Assembly: GCA_964304625.1 (NCBI GenBank)
Contig: OZ199840.1
Coordinates: 8,184,001 to 8,248,000, forward strand
Origin: Kudoa neothunni
Taxonomy: Eukaryota; Cnidaria
Direction of reading: 5' to 3'
DNA: 64,000 nt
Part shown: piece after piece, positions 36,721 through 49,810 of the stretch
Layout: every line of letters begins with the position of its first letter
How positions within the stretch are numbered: the first letter of the stretch is position 1
The notes under the pieces: generated by a model
The model's database searches: none
Told to the model about the DNA's origin: nothing
The model's input: only the letters and a program-made list of their open reading frames with translations
Made by a program: the position numbers and the translations under genes

Positions 36721-38260
36721 TACTAGAAAATGATTATCAATATAGTGAATACCATTAATGTATCATTAGTTTTTACTATATTTAATTATTCTTGGCCCTA
36801 TGTGCGAAGCGGTGGGCAGGAATAATTAAATCCGTATGCAGTTTGCGAGTAAGAGTCTTTAGAATTAAAAATTGTAATTACGAAAATGTACATGCCTTTT
36901 AAGGTTAAAATATATCATGAAAATAGTCTCTATTCTAATTTTATTTAAAAATGTAGGATTAATGTTCAGGCGGACCATGATCATTAGTCGGTAAACGTGA
37001 TTACTGTTTTGCAGTTTTATAAAATTTTGATTAATGGACTTATAATTAATTCATTTGAAGGAGTTTATAAAAACAGAAACAACCACCTAGTTAGAAGGAA
37101 CTTAAGAAAATCACTTTTAATTAATCAAATTATTACCCCTCTAACCTGTACAAACTAGGTACCCTTTATATTAGAGAAAAATTAAGCAACCCATAAATGT
37201 CGATCAAAATAACTTGAATAATTAGATTAAATAAAAGCACAACATCTCTATCGAATTTAATTGTTATGATTGCATCTTAACGTCGACCTAATTAAATTTA
37301 AGATCACAGTTCTAATATTATAAAGCTTCAATCTACTTGAATATAACATACATTATCAATTTATCATTAATTAAGCAGATTTAAATCTTTTTATTGCATT
37401 AAAACCGTTAATAGAAAGTTCAAAATGTCCTATCAAAATGAATATACTAATAAGTCCCTGTATAAGGAGTGTATTTGTGCACATCATAAAAAGATATACA
37501 TAATTTATATATACAGATGGACGATAATATTCAATTAATTTTCGTATGTAAACAGAATTTTAACTTCAACTCTTTATCACCTTCAAATAAGCGACCTTAG
37601 TTTTGTTGTATGAATGCTAATCCCATAGTAAAGTTTAAAACCTGTTGCTTTAATTTTAATCCCACAGCTGAATCCTATAATCCGTTTAGACAAATTTATA
37701 CCCTATAAATTCAATATTTTCTAAATAATTCCGGCGCCATTTATAATACGATGACAAAAGAAAGATTTATTTTCAATATTTTTAGCCATTAAAAGTTACA
37801 CAAATATCTATCTATAAGGGAAAAAATTTGTCGCACATGAGTAGGTGTGGACACACACACGGCCTCTAATATTTTATATATGTAGTAGGTAGATAATGGT
37901 AACAAAGAGAGTTAGACCATTCATTAGAGATATAATTCCAAACAAATTAGCTGTCTTGTAATGACGCAACACTGTCACCGCTGACTTCGTAATATTACAC
38001 CGGAGATTTGCATAATTTACTTATCAGTTTTTTGTTTCTTCGGAAAAATATTAATCACGAACATAGCTGAGCGAAAAGAAACATTAGCTTATTGGATGAA
38101 AAGCTTACAATAGAATATCCACACAAAGTAGATTATATTACAAAAATCGTAATTCTATTTAAAAACAGCAGAACAAAAGTTCCGAATTATCCTTTTTAAT
38201 TTAAAACTGACCAAACTGAATCTCCTAGCATATCTAATCTACACAACAATAAGACGTATT
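36721..38260. other. Intergenic region upstream of the AUR1-like gene
   Basis: No gene or element recognised. The last 150 bp before the start codon are AT-rich, with no obvious TATA position that I would commit to. Confidence 0.45.
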
Positions 38261-39291
38261 ATGTCTATTCATTGTAGATTTGTACTTGGTGACATCATGA
38301 GCAATCCAAATCGCATTATCAAACTATTAGTTTTCTGCAAGAAATATTTTAAAAATAAGGTCATTTTCCTTCATTCCTACGTTACACTAAAAGCATTTAT
38401 CGCTCTGTTACCTATGTTGTTATTTTACGCCGGATACGGTCTTTACAAGCCCATATATTGCAGTATGTTTCATTTTCCTGATGCGACCTTCAATGACACA
38501 GGTGTATACGACCATTATCCATTTTTGGATATGTCTGAAAGATTCGACCGTTTGTTTTTTGAGAAAGCATTCCATCGGATTCTACAAAGCCCGAAATGTT
38601 TGGTGCTTGATTTTCTAGCGATGATTCCTTATTTGCTGCATGGTTTTGTTTTTGTTATATGCTCATTGAGGTATGCCTGCTGTCGGAAAACAAATCCATA
38701 TTTTTTTGCTTTTGTCAATATTTGTGGATATTCCACGTTGGTAATGCTGATTTTCCAATACTTTGTGCCTGTGGCTCCCCCTTGGTTTGTAGAAAACTAT
38801 TACGAGAAATTCAATTCATCCATGGTATACAAACTACAGTGTAGTTCACCCAACCAATATTCATCGTGTAAGTGAAATTTTGTTTCATCGATATTCAAAT
38901 GCTACAAGTAGACATGGATACGAGAATAATGGCCGGAAATTTTTACAACATTGATAAATTAACCGGTTTCTGGGTTTTTCAATATATTTACACCCATTCG
39001 GTTATATTGTTTGGTGCTCTGCCTTCGATGCACGTTGGTTTGGCATTATCCGTATTGGAGACCGAACATCTTAGCTCACAACCAAACCAATTCGCCTCCA
39101 TATATTCCATTTGGATGATATGGGCCGCAATCTATTCCAATCATCATTACGTTCTGGATGTTATGTTAGCGGCTATTATTGTACGTGCTACATCTTTATT
39201 ATTTTGTTATTTTAATGGATGGGATATTAAACCAAATGTAAAATCTCATTCAAATGAAAGTTCTATATCAAATAATGTAGCTACTGTTTAG
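38261..39291 (+). CDS. AUR1-like PAP2 lipid phosphotransferase (inositol-phosphorylceramide-synthase-like)
   Basis: Two exons, 38261-38867 and 38912-39291, with a 44-bp GTAAGT...TAG intron, give 328 aa (a second possible start lies 12 codons in). It is a multi-pass membrane protein, with hydrophobic segments at about residues 39-57, 125-141, 153-170, 235-255, 273-287 and 293-310. PAP2-family motifs are in place: VPVAPPWF (the APPWY box of fungal AUR1), FGALPSMHVG (the PSMHxG box with the first catalytic histidine), and SNHHYVLDV (second histidine with the aspartate four residues later). The order APPW, then a DKLTGF...LFGALPSMH segment, then HYxxD is that of AUR1-type enzymes, which move a phospho-head group from phosphatidylinositol to ceramide. 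Animal sphingomyelin synthases have SGHT instead of PSMH. The substrate is inferred, not shown. Confidence 0.75.
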
Positions 39292-40093
39292 TTGGACGTT
39301 TTTATTTTAGATTCGTTTAATTTCTCTAGCTGTACGCATAAACGATACAATTAAAAAATGTCAAATTTTCTGACCTTATAAATCTAAATTTATGGCATGT
39401 TAAAATGAGATTATTATTAAACAAGGTTAATTTGAATTAATTAAAATTGATGGCTGGATTTGATAAGACCTATCTCTACCTAATTTAGTCGAACCGGCCT
39501 CCTGCTTATGCACCCAAAAATATATACAGTTAGTTTACGTCGATGACTATTAATTCTTCCGGTTAAAACGCAGGACGGTGTTATATTTATGCTGTAATTT
39601 TTGCGAGTGATGACTTATTTTCATTCAATATATCATTCTTGATATTATGGTTGTGCATTTGCTAAAATTGAACACCTGATGCTTACACAGAATACGATTC
39701 TTTTTTTTATACACAGATTTAACAATAGGCAATCGCTAAGGATGAAATATGGCAATCCAATAGGATTAGAGTCGCCCGACTTAAATTGTACAACACATAA
39801 AACACGCTTTACTTGAGCCAACTTAATCGGTGGTATAGCCTGTCGAAATAATCGCGAAGGACTAGGAGTTCTCTATATTAATAGATTAGTACAAATGCTA
39901 CTGTGATGACAAATAGCGGTTGCTGAAAGTACCCTACTGATGATGCAACGCGGATCAGTACTCATTATTAACTCATTCAGGTTCCATATAATAGAAGTTG
40001 ACTATTTCTCAACATAAAAATTATGTTGTTATAATAAAAACATAATTAAAATATTTTTTCAAAAAAATTATTATATGAGCGAAAAACCAAGTT
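39292..40093. other. Intergenic spacer between the AUR1-like gene and piggyBac
   Basis: Likely includes the 3' untranslated region. No further gene or repeat recognised. Confidence 0.45.
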
Positions 40094-42299
40094 TTAAGGT
40101 TGTGTCGTAAGTGACACGCAAAACCCCCCAGCTATCGCATGTGCAAAAATAAATTATTATATTTTAATTATAACATTTTATATATTATTTGTAATGTTAA
40201 CAAACATTTTGGATGTAATCGGGTAGAACATCCACTACAATAATATATAGTCAAGTTATGATATACCGCACACCTCAATCTTTTACGTGTTGGGTCATCT
40301 GTAATAATGGAATTTTGGCATATATCTTTCATTATTTTATTTGCCAAAGATGGTTTTCTAACACCTAATGTAGATTTACGTACCGTAATTAGACATGAGG
40401 TTATTTCTCGTGTGTGTTGTAATAAATCTATGGAGCTTTCGTCATAAGTGGTAATAATTCTCCACGAGTTGACGACGCTCATAAATATTAAATTGGTAAA
40501 TAATGCTCAATACCATTTTTTACCCCTAATAGAAATGTGATAGTTAGCAATGTTATTGCCTGCTAGATCTACACCACCCATGCATTTGTTGTAGGCATAA
40601 ATCATATGTGGCTAGAATATAGAAATTTGTTTTTTTTTCTATTTTCGAAACTCTCTTAATTGTCATTAATGGTTGGCACGAAAGATAATTGCTAATAACG
40701 GTGACTGGTTTGGTGTCATTCCACTGAACATAAACAATTCCGTTTCCATCAGTAAATTCTTCATATTCGCCTCTTTTATTTGTAGAAAAAATGTTTGATT
40801 GGTGTACGTGGACATTTTTCAGTTCTATTAATACGAATTGTATCAGCCGCCCTTAAGTTTTTGTCTATCAGCGCTTTCGGTAGTTTGAAGGACGAAAAAA
40901 AATTGTCGAAATATAATTCAATTCCAGAAGAATCACTAATTACATCAACGAATTTCATGACTACATTGGCGCCAAGTCCCAACGAATTATCCACGATTTC
41001 ACCTTTTCCAGTGTATACCTTAAAACTGTAAATATATCCACCTGAACTGGTCATTACCCAAATTTTAAAGCCAAATCGAATTGGCTTCATTTTTTATAAA
41101 CATTTATGAAGAATGTAAACAAAAATATGGAACCATTTTCCCGTCAATAGAAATAGCTTCATTAAATTCCAAATTTTTTAAAATTTTACATTTAATTTGT
41201 CGATGAGAAGCCTTAATTTAGCCATTTTATCGCTTCTACCTAAAACATCGTTATCAGAAAAATGGATATATTTTTTTATCTAGTTGAAACGTTTTATAGG
41301 CATTGCTCTTTTCACGATTTCAACGCCAGAATAAATCGAAGTCTTCCAATACATTTTTTGTCTTGGTAACTCTTGATATCCAAATAGGATAAATATGCCA
41401 ATAAATGTTCTCATTTCCACAGCCGTTGTGTGGGAATTATGGTTGTTGTTCTGCCGCGCGTAGAGATCGTTAGACGCACGTGTGTTCTTATATTATCAAC
41501 CAGGAAGCACCCAAAAGTCTCGTATTAACCTAAACTGAATAAAAATTAAGTGGTTATATGGTTTAAGGTGGAACCTTTATAGAGATCATCCATTACGAGA
41601 GCCTTGCAACTATTATGACTAGAAAACGTTTCTTTTGAAACATTTTTTCCTCCCATGTCATTTTTGTTGATGTTAATTCCTTTATATTGTGTAAGGAATC
41701 TGGTCTAAAGATCTCGACTTGGCCCGCACTGTCCACCTCATTTAAAACTTCGCAGTTGTCATAGTTGAAGTCATGGATGTTATCTTCTACAGCAGTGACT
41801 TCGTCAACATTTTCTGTTGGTAAAATGACAATATCGGTACATTCATCAGGGCCATATTCATCAATTGGATCGATAGCATCGCTTAGTCTAACAAATATCT
41901 CGATACTCATGGTAGAGGATTAGGGATCCTTGTGGGTTTTGCGTGTCGTTTACGACACGCAACCAATTAATAATTTTCTCAGAGTTTGCACGTTTAAAAC
42001 TTTTCTTAATAATTTCTCATACTTCTGTTATCAATAGTAATTTAAAAATAGAATTAAATTAAAGTTTGCCGAATTTGTGTATACTTATTGCTGGTGTAAC
42101 TGGTTGGTAGTGCGCATTTCCTTAACACCATCTTATTTCAAAAATTTAAGTATAAGTAAAAATTTAATTTTTTGGAATTGATAATAATAAATGAATGATA
42201 ATCAGTATAAACAAATAATAATTATAGAATTAAAGTTGAACGCTACATGACTGAAATAGTGACGTGTGGTTTACGACACGCAAAACCCGAATGGGTTAA
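40094..42299 (-). mobile_element. piggyBac element, near full length, transposase broken
   Basis: TTAA at 40094-40097 and 42296-42299. Transposase pieces run on the minus strand. The N-terminal acidic region is near 41,900 (SDAIDPIDEYGPDECTDIV). The core is near 41,090 (PIRFGFKIWVMTSSGGYIYSF then VYTGKGE and the catalytic-like GIELYFDNFFSSF). The C-terminal ribbon is near 40,250 (CAVYHNLTIYYCSGCSTRLHPKC). The element's 2.2 kb is close to the usual 2.4 kb. Several stops and frame changes separate the pieces, so it cannot encode a transposase. The motif GACACGCAAAACCC recurs near both ends (about 40,110 and 42,276), and an inverted version GTGTCGTTTACGACAC sits at about 41,944, near the start codon. 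Confidence 0.85.
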
Positions 42300-42487
42300 A
42301 ATACTCAACGGGCTCGTTTTTGTACGTTGTCGTTGATTCGGATTACGACCAATATGATACATTTTTACTATTCCTACAGCTTATTATCTAATATTTTCTG
42401 TATAATTAACGATAAAAAGTTTCTTACCTCCAAGCGTGTTGATAACATTATACAGTGGATGACTGGTGGTTTGTAATCCCACTAGGG

Positions 42488-42545
42488 CAGTGTTTCCCAA
42501 CCTTTTTTCTATAGCGCCCCACGTGTTCTTGAAAAAAAGTTCCGT
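42488..42545 (+). mobile_element. hAT-like terminal fragment
   Basis: CAGTGTTTCCCAACCTTTTTTCTATAGCGCCCC is the sort of start seen in animal hAT (ZBED/Charlie-type) elements. The end-like sequence AGCTTGGAAAACACTG at about 57,938 would fit the opposite end of the same family but is too far away to be its partner. No transposase was recognised next to it. Confidence 0.4.
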
Positions 42546-43377
42546 TCCCCACTTCTTTCGAAAGAATTAAATGTTTTACTTAAACTGTTGATAATATTGA
42601 ATAAAACTCCCTTCACATTAAAACTTTAAAGAAATTAATATATATTTCTTTTCTCATTAAAATTAAAATGCGTTCGATCAGGTCTAACCTAATTTATCGA
42701 TGAACCTTAAAAATTAACATCTTTAATTCATCAGTTCGTCAAAAATAGCATCAAATGAAATTAGTGGTAATCCAAACTTAATTAGGAAAGATTTTCGTGT
42801 ATACAGAAGTAATGAACCGAAAATAAATAATATAGATAAAAAATTAATCAATGTTATATTAGTTTTTTTAAAAAAAGGATATATGATTCTAAATGAGACA
42901 AGAATGAGATTCAAATCATCCTGATTCTATTCGGTTGAATGACACGTTAAATATTATTAATTTTTTATATAATTAATCATTGCTTTTTGGATTTTTAATG
43001 ATATTAATCGCCACTTAAAAATAGGCGATATCGAAAATCGCGATATTCACTTCGAAGTATTTTATACCGCCCAATTATCTTATCAGTATCCGTGTCACCT
43101 CAATACTCAGGATTTTCCGCGCCCGACCATCCCACCATCCGACCATCCCACCAGAGCGGTTCATTAAACGTTCAAAAATGTGTATGCCCACCAAAGTTTA
43201 TTCACACCGACTAGTGGGACGTGGGATCTATGTTGGGACATAGCTCCAGTTGATTGATGGCATTCACGTTGACAACGTATAAGAGAAAAATTTGTATTAT
43301 TAGTTTCTCTTTTTTTAAATAATGTTTTAGTATGACATATATTTTCTAGTAAAATTAAAATATTTATTTTATTTTCA

Positions 43378-45300
43378 TTAACCTCCTAATGTTTTTGGGT
43401 GTAATACACCCCAAGGCGAATTTAAAACAAGCATACCATTCGCTGTAAATAATCGACCAACTTGTAACTCATGTTATTCCTATAAAAACATTATTAATAC
43501 ATAATAATACTTGAAATATAAAAATTTACTTGGAGTATATATTTTTTATCGGAAGATTATCTTCTAAGGTTTTTGGAGTGTATTTCACCCCAGATTTTTA
43601 TTCTTTCGAAAATACAAGTATATTGTTTTAAACATAAATAAAATGTTTCGGTGGTTTTAAACGAGCATATGACTAAAAAAGTCATGCTTGAAATCATAGT
43701 TTTTTGATTACGCGGTTTGGTTGTTGAATACATGGTATGAGCGGTTTTCGCTATTTTAATGACGAATGCTGCTTATATGGTAATGAACAAAACTATTTTT
43801 GTCAATGAAGACTTTTAAGTCAATGAAAATAGCATCGAATAATGTTTAATTCACAGTGATACATTAGCAAGTATGTGGTATCTCATATAGCAATATAAGA
43901 TCATCTGCAACAAAAACCATTACCGCAGGCGTTATGAAATCTACTCTTTTCCTTAATTAATACGCTCGATTGAAAATAAAAACATATGTCGATTGTTTTA
44001 TGCTTTTTCAGTGAATAATTATGTGCAACAATCATAATGTACATTAACATGTTTTGCCGAAAACATTTTAAATATGAATGGTTTGATATGGACAGCGTTA
44101 AATTCATGAGTTACTTTGGACTTATTATACCTATGAGAACGCATAAGGATCGGCAAGAGCTTTTATGTGCACTTTTCAGTGTCAAAATAGGCGAAAAATA
44201 TACAGAAGACATTTTTTTACTTCGTCGGTTCAGACAGATTAATCGATAAATCCATTTCGATGATTTTGAAACCAGGGTTAAGCTACCGGAAACAAATAAA
44301 TTATTTTAGCGATGTGAGCTATGGAATACGTGGATAAATATACTTCACAGATTTATTCTTCCCAGTCGAGATGTTACGATAGATGAATATCTTGTGTTAT
44401 TTTGGGGAAGATATCCGTTTAGACAATATATGTCAATGACACTGACGAAATATTGTCTGAAATTTTTCTTGTTTATTGACAAGGAATCTAACTATGGCTC
44501 GAACATCAATATCTATATGAGGGGGAATAATTCTGAGAGCACGAGACAATTTAAGGTTGACGAAAAAATAGTTCTCTCCTTATCGGCCCCGCTTTTTATT
44601 CTGACCGAAAACATGGTAGCTGGTAGCTGTTGATTTTTGTCTTCATCTTAGTTAGTCGAAAAATGGATAGATAAAAAGCTCGCTTTCTTAGGAACAATGA
44701 GGAAAAAGGGGAAATTCCGAGCTGCTTTCTTTCTTCTCAGAGAAGACATATTTATGACAACAATTTTGTATTTTATAAAAACCATGCGATGGTTTCGTCT
44801 GTGTACAAAAAATCGAGGGATGTCATTCATTTGACAAATGGAATCGCAAACTACTCTGTATCTGATGAAAAATAAAAATTTAAGCCAACGTATATCTTGA
44901 ACTATAACCGAACTCCAGACGGGATTGATAACAGATCGATTGCTTGAATCTGTTTCAGCGCGCTGGCTTACGATGGGATGCCCATGATGTTTTTTTTAAT
45001 ATTATTAACCTATCCTTAATTAATGATTTTGCGTTATATAAGAATATTCACGGCGATATGGAAAAAAACATGCGTACAACATCCCCACACAATAGACAAC
45101 TATTCAGTTGTTTAATTATAGATTGGAACGAGTTCAAAAATTCCAACTCGTCCCAAATCCATACAACAACGAACAGCGAGGTGTATACTACGCGAAATAA
45201 AAATATACAACTACGAGGTATTAGCCACCGTATTAGATCGGTATCCTGTGATCGTTAGGCGTGTCGTGTAAAATCAACTTAATCTTCAAATTAACCGAGA
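43378..45300 (+). mobile_element. piggyBac element, second family, heavily decayed
   Basis: Begins TTAACCTCCTAATGTTTTTGGGTGTAATACACCCC. A similar GTTTTTGGAGTGTATTTCACCCC at about 43,568 may be a subterminal repeat or a nested end. Transposase pieces on the plus strand, in family order: WFDMDSVKFMSYFGLIIPM (about 44,080), LPSRDVTIDEYLVLFWGRYP (about 44,360), LTKYCLKFFLFIDKESNYG then NINIYMRGN (about 44,440), and the late FFFNIINLSLINDFALYKN (about 44,990). These match the piggyBac signatures PGRNVTIDEQL..FKGR...Q.., KYGIKIF.L.D, and FFNLLDIAGVNAFVIY. Several stops and frame changes. No right end was found, so 45,300 is approximate. Confidence 0.75.
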
Positions 45301-45824
45301 TCCTTTGAAATTTTAAGGTATTTCACATTGATTTCCACCACAGTGGTCCTATTCGGTTGTAACTAATTGTCTGCTGTAATGTCGTGTCGAGTTTGAGGCT
45401 GGTGTGTTGATTACTAGCATTCACCTATCTAATGGCCACAGATTGTAGCTTACTCGATGTTGAGTGTGTGGTTGTTTATGAGTGGGTGTTAGTAGGATCC
45501 ACCACACTTTCACATTTATAATATATCAACCGATTGGGTGGATATTTTGATTGTTAACCCTTGATTGTGTGATGATGGTTTCGTTGTGAGTGAGATCCAG
45601 TCAATACAACAACAGATGGATCATTCGTCGATAGGTGTGTAGTTTGATCAACTCTCTCTCACACACAACTCCCCATCATTACACCCAAATTTCGAATGTA
45701 TTAACTAACAATTATCGAATTTATACACTCCTCTCGAATAATTATATCTATCCACTTTTGATCAGTTGTTGTTGTTGTTGCTGCATCACTTGGATTGACA
45801 TGATCAAATTTAGACAACAATCAA

Positions 45825-46388
45825 ATGACTACACACAGAAAGAAATTGGTTATTGTTGGAGATGGTGCTTGTGGTAAAACTTGCCTGTTGATCAAATACA
45901 GTAAAAAAGAATTTCCTGGAGTGTATGTGCCCACAGTTTTCGAAAATTACGTATGTGATGTTGATCTTGGATATGCACAAGTTGAGCTCGCCCTTTGGGA
46001 TACTGCTGGACAGGAAGATTACGATCGTTTGAGGCCACTCTCCTATCCTGACACAGATGTGATTTTCATGTGTTATGCGGTGGATGATTTCGATTCTTTT
46101 CATAATGTAATGGAGAAATGGATGCCCGAAGTGAGACATTTCTGCCCCAATGTACCCTTGGTTCTTATTGGAACCAAAGTGGATCTGAGACCGGATGACT
46201 ATGTGTCTCCTCCCGATGGCACTAAAGAAAAAACTATGGTGACCTATCAAGAAGGTTCAATGCAGGCTCAAAAGTGTGAAGCGGCCCAATTCTTTGAGGT
46301 TTCCGCCCTCAAAGATATTAATGTGAAGGAGGTTTTTGAATTTGCAACCGAAATAGCTCTCGCAGTAAATACCCATTTCCAGTGTTGA
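45825..46388 (+). CDS. Rho-family small GTPase lacking a CaaX ending
   Basis: Uninterrupted frame of 187 aa. All nucleotide-binding motifs are present: P-loop GDGACGKT (12-19), effector/switch [10 protein letters not shown], switch [22 protein letters not shown], the TKVD guanine-specificity motif, and the Rho-type insert helix region before the final EVSAL. The effector FENY is Rho-like while [10 protein letters not shown] is closer to Rac/Cdc42, so the subfamily is unclear. These proteins switch actin regulators on and off. The protein ends THFQC with the cysteine as the last residue, whereas Rho proteins normally end in a CaaX prenylation box. Either this one is not prenylated through CaaX, or a last exon was missed (GTGTTG or GTTGTT just downstream could be donors). 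No introns seen inside the frame, unlike its neighbours. An AATAAA at about 46,896 could end the transcript. Confidence 0.93.
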   Translation: MTTHRKKLVIVGDGACGKTCLLIKYSKKEFPGVYVPTVFENYVCDVDLGYAQVELALWDTAGQEDYDRLRPLSYPDTDVIFMCYAVDDFDSFHNVMEKWMPEVRHFCPNVPLVLIGTKVDLRPDDYVSPPDGTKEKTMVTYQEGSMQAQKCEAAQFFEVSALKDINVKEVFEFATEIALAVNTHFQC

Positions 46389-49300
46389 GGTTGTTTTGTA
46401 ACTGTTCTTTGCTAGCCCAACTCAAAACAAGATCGTAAAAGAAAGTGCAATCTTATTTGATGGTGATCATCATGATGTATCTCGTTAGATTTGGTGTGGA
46501 TTTTATTGTTGGTCTTTTTTGATTTTGCACTACTATGATTCATACACGAGCATTATATTACATAAACCTTTTGTTCTCTATTTCTTAAACTATATCTATA
46601 ATTGTTTTTTTACGATTTATTTTGCGTATTTGTGCGTGATTCGTTCATTCATTCATTCATTGTACGTTATCTTTTCCTATCGTGGGGATTTCATATGTTG
46701 TATATGCCAGTTGTAAGCCTTCAATGCTGCCCTGCCTACTGCATCTATTCTGTTTCTCTATTTATTGTTGTTACGTGAGGTCAGATATAGATTTTAAAAT
46801 CGGTGATGAGAGATGAGATGGCAGACTTTTCTGGTTAGAGAAATAGAGAAGCGGTTCTTAACTTGGTAACCTGATGAGGTTCGTGAGTAATTCCAATAAA
46901 ATCTGTATCTAATTTTATCATCGTACGTTCGTTGTAATTAGGCATTTTTTAACTTGAGCGTAATTATTAAAAACTTCGAATATACTCCTGCGTTATTGTT
47001 TCCGATAAATATCATATATTTACTACAAAATTTCCATGTTTTATTATTTATTTTGAACAAATACGGGAAAAAACGTTATTGAGTAGTCAGTAGGTTATTT
47101 GAGAAAAACTAAAAATGGTCAAAAACAATTTCTACTGTTGCAGACTATGCATTTTGAATGATTAACCGTTTACAACGGTGTATTATCGAGGATTTAGATT
47201 TCTACGCTGATTACCATAGAAACAAAGTCACGAAATCAATTATGTGTGTTGCTCCTTCAATTGCTTTGTCAGTATTCTATGAATTTATTGTTAAGAAGAA
47301 AATACAAAATCCTGCTGATTATTCGTTTAATATTTATTGTTTGTAGAGGGGATAGGTTTTTGTATTAAATTCGTGGTCTATTGTATAATAATCCCTTTAA
47401 CTCGTTGTTCTAATAAACATAATAATCAACAAAAATAAATAGAGGTTATATATAGAAAAAATATTTGGATTATTATAGGAGCTTTTTTTAAGAATAAATT
47501 TTTGTGTAGGTTCTATTTTTAAACAATCACAAATGTATATATAATTATTGAACAAATTCCATTAATTTTTTGATTTTAAAATATTACACGTCGTTGTTTA
47601 TACTTTGGTAGAATTTTAATAATTTCTCAAAATATATACTGAGAAGGATTTCATAGTTGTCAATTATGTGTTCTAATATCGAAAATAACTCATAATTAAT
47701 CCACATAACAAATATTTTTATAAATATGGAGATATTAGATGAATAATTTAAATGACTTTTTGGTATCTAAATTTCTCTTTTGCGTCGTGAATTTTTTAAA
47801 TTTAATTTATTTTTGAATAAATAATTTTAAATTTTTCTAATTTGTCCATTAAAGTGAACAATAGAAACTAAATGGTTTGAATATCAATGTGTATGTTTGG
47901 ATTATGCCATTAAAACAAAACAAAGTCCATGTTAAGTTCATCGAAAATATTTGGGGCTTGTAAGAGAGAAGAATTTAGGAACATTGATTTACTTTTTAAT
48001 AAAAATGAACGAAACTTATCGAGTACTCAAAGATTGAAACTATCGTGATTTTATTAAAAGTAATTTTCAGTCATTAGGTTATTTATTTAATTGTTTTTAA
48101 AATTCGTTTGAAAATAATTCATTATTTTTGACAGATTTCTTAAAAACGCGTATAAAAGGAAAAACTGCCTAGTTTGATTGTCAAATGTCCGTGCTTAAGC
48201 TCTCACTACGGTAATGTTTGTCCTCAGATAGTTATTGCGGCAAAACGCAAGAATTAGATAAAATATTTGAATAATGGAGATTTTTTTAAAAATTCATGTA
48301 TCTAGTGGGTATGGATAAAATTCACCAATTATATTCAGAAAAATTTATTTTATATCAGTTGGACTTTATATTTATTAGAGATGGATAATTTGAAAGTAAC
48401 CAGTACCATTCGAGAGATATCACTGAAAAATGTCTTAGAAACTATGTAGAACTTGGAAATAAGAATTGCTTTCATCTTGAGAACTAAGTTGAAAATAGAT
48501 GACGATTGTACACAGACTATACGCAATAATGTGTTTGGTCATCGGATCGAGAATTGTGAGGTAGCGAGACCCTATCACACCACTACCTCACTACTCCGTA
48601 AAGAGAACTATGATTAGAATGTACGCTCAATATTGTGTATATAGAATCTGTAATGAAGTTTCATCTGATTTGAAGGATTAAAATTGAACGTATAAATCAT
48701 CAGATATCTATTAGAGGTGATGAAAAATATTTATGAACACCCATAGCCAATTCCCTTGAAAAAATAGGTTTGGGATAATGGTCACTATGACAGTCAGTTG
48801 TTTAATGAATCAAGTTCTCACAATAACGTGGAAAGGTCCTGACCAACTAGAACTCCACAGCACAGTAAGCTGCGCCATGTGTTTTAATTTGTGAACAAAA
48901 AAGATCAAACACTTTTTCTCGTGTTTTTTAAAGGGATTAACTAATAGAAAAAATGCTCTGTAATCTCGTTCCACCATTTAATATCTAATTAAAATAAATT
49001 ATATTATAATTAACGTAATATAGGTGCAAGCAAAATTTTTAAAAATTCCGATGTATTTCGGCAATAAATCCTGAATTCAAAAGAATAAAAATATTATTCA
49101 TTATTCTATAAATATTTTTTATTAAGCTAGACAGAAACAGTTAAATAAAAAAATAATAACTTAAACTTTTTTATTTAGATGCTAAAAATCAAAATTCAAT
49201 TAAATCAAAATTATAATAAAAAAATTAGTTCAGAAATGCTTTTTAACTTTTATTTAGATTACGTGTGTCGAGAAATTAGGAGAAAATTAATTGTTTAATA

Positions 49301-49810
49301 ACATATTCACACAAATTATATATTCGAATTAGTGAATCCAAAACAATAAAAAATAACAGACAAGAGGTTCTAATAGCTTTGTGTTCGTGTCGAGAGTCGC
49401 AAAGTTGAAGATACTTCTACAGCAAAACAATTTTATAATGAAAACTAGAATCAGATTATTAAAATTTAAGGTTAGATGAAAGAAAATAATAAATGTGGGT
49501 TGATTTAAAAAAATTTAGGCTAAGCACCAACAAATGAACTATCATTACAAAATTAATTTCAACCCAACATTAGTTGTAAAAAAAGAAATTAATAATTCCA
49601 AAATAATGCACTAGAGAGATTCTAACAGAAAATTTTTCGAAATTTCACAAATACATTAATATGAGTTTATTCTATGGAATTATGCTGAGAATAAACCGCG
49701 TTGGGAATGTTCGAATCAGATGTAAGTGTCAAACGCCTCAAATCTACCGAAAGGAAGTTATCGTCAGTAATGTTATTTTCACTGTTCTAAATGTAAATGA
49801 TACCAAATAC
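46389..49810. other. Intergenic region after the Rho GTPase
   Basis: The first 500 bp are probably 3' untranslated sequence (AATAAA near 46,896; CATT repeats at about 46,644-46,660). A 62-codon open frame at 47,158-47,346 has no recognised similarity and is not called. The rest is AT-rich with nothing identified. Confidence 0.45.

Noticed and set aside
38261-39291. Sphingomyelin synthase
   Set aside because: The histidine box is PSMHxG with an upstream APPW box, not SGHT.
44648-44830. Minus-strand 60-codon frame
   Set aside because: Antisense to the piggyBac transposase remnant.
45810-46250. Minus-strand 146-codon frame opposite the Rho GTPase
   Set aside because: Shadow of the plus-strand gene; no family features of its own.
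47158-47346. 62-codon plus-strand frame after the Rho GTPase
   Set aside because: No similarity, no supported neighbouring exons; short frames of this size arise by chance.
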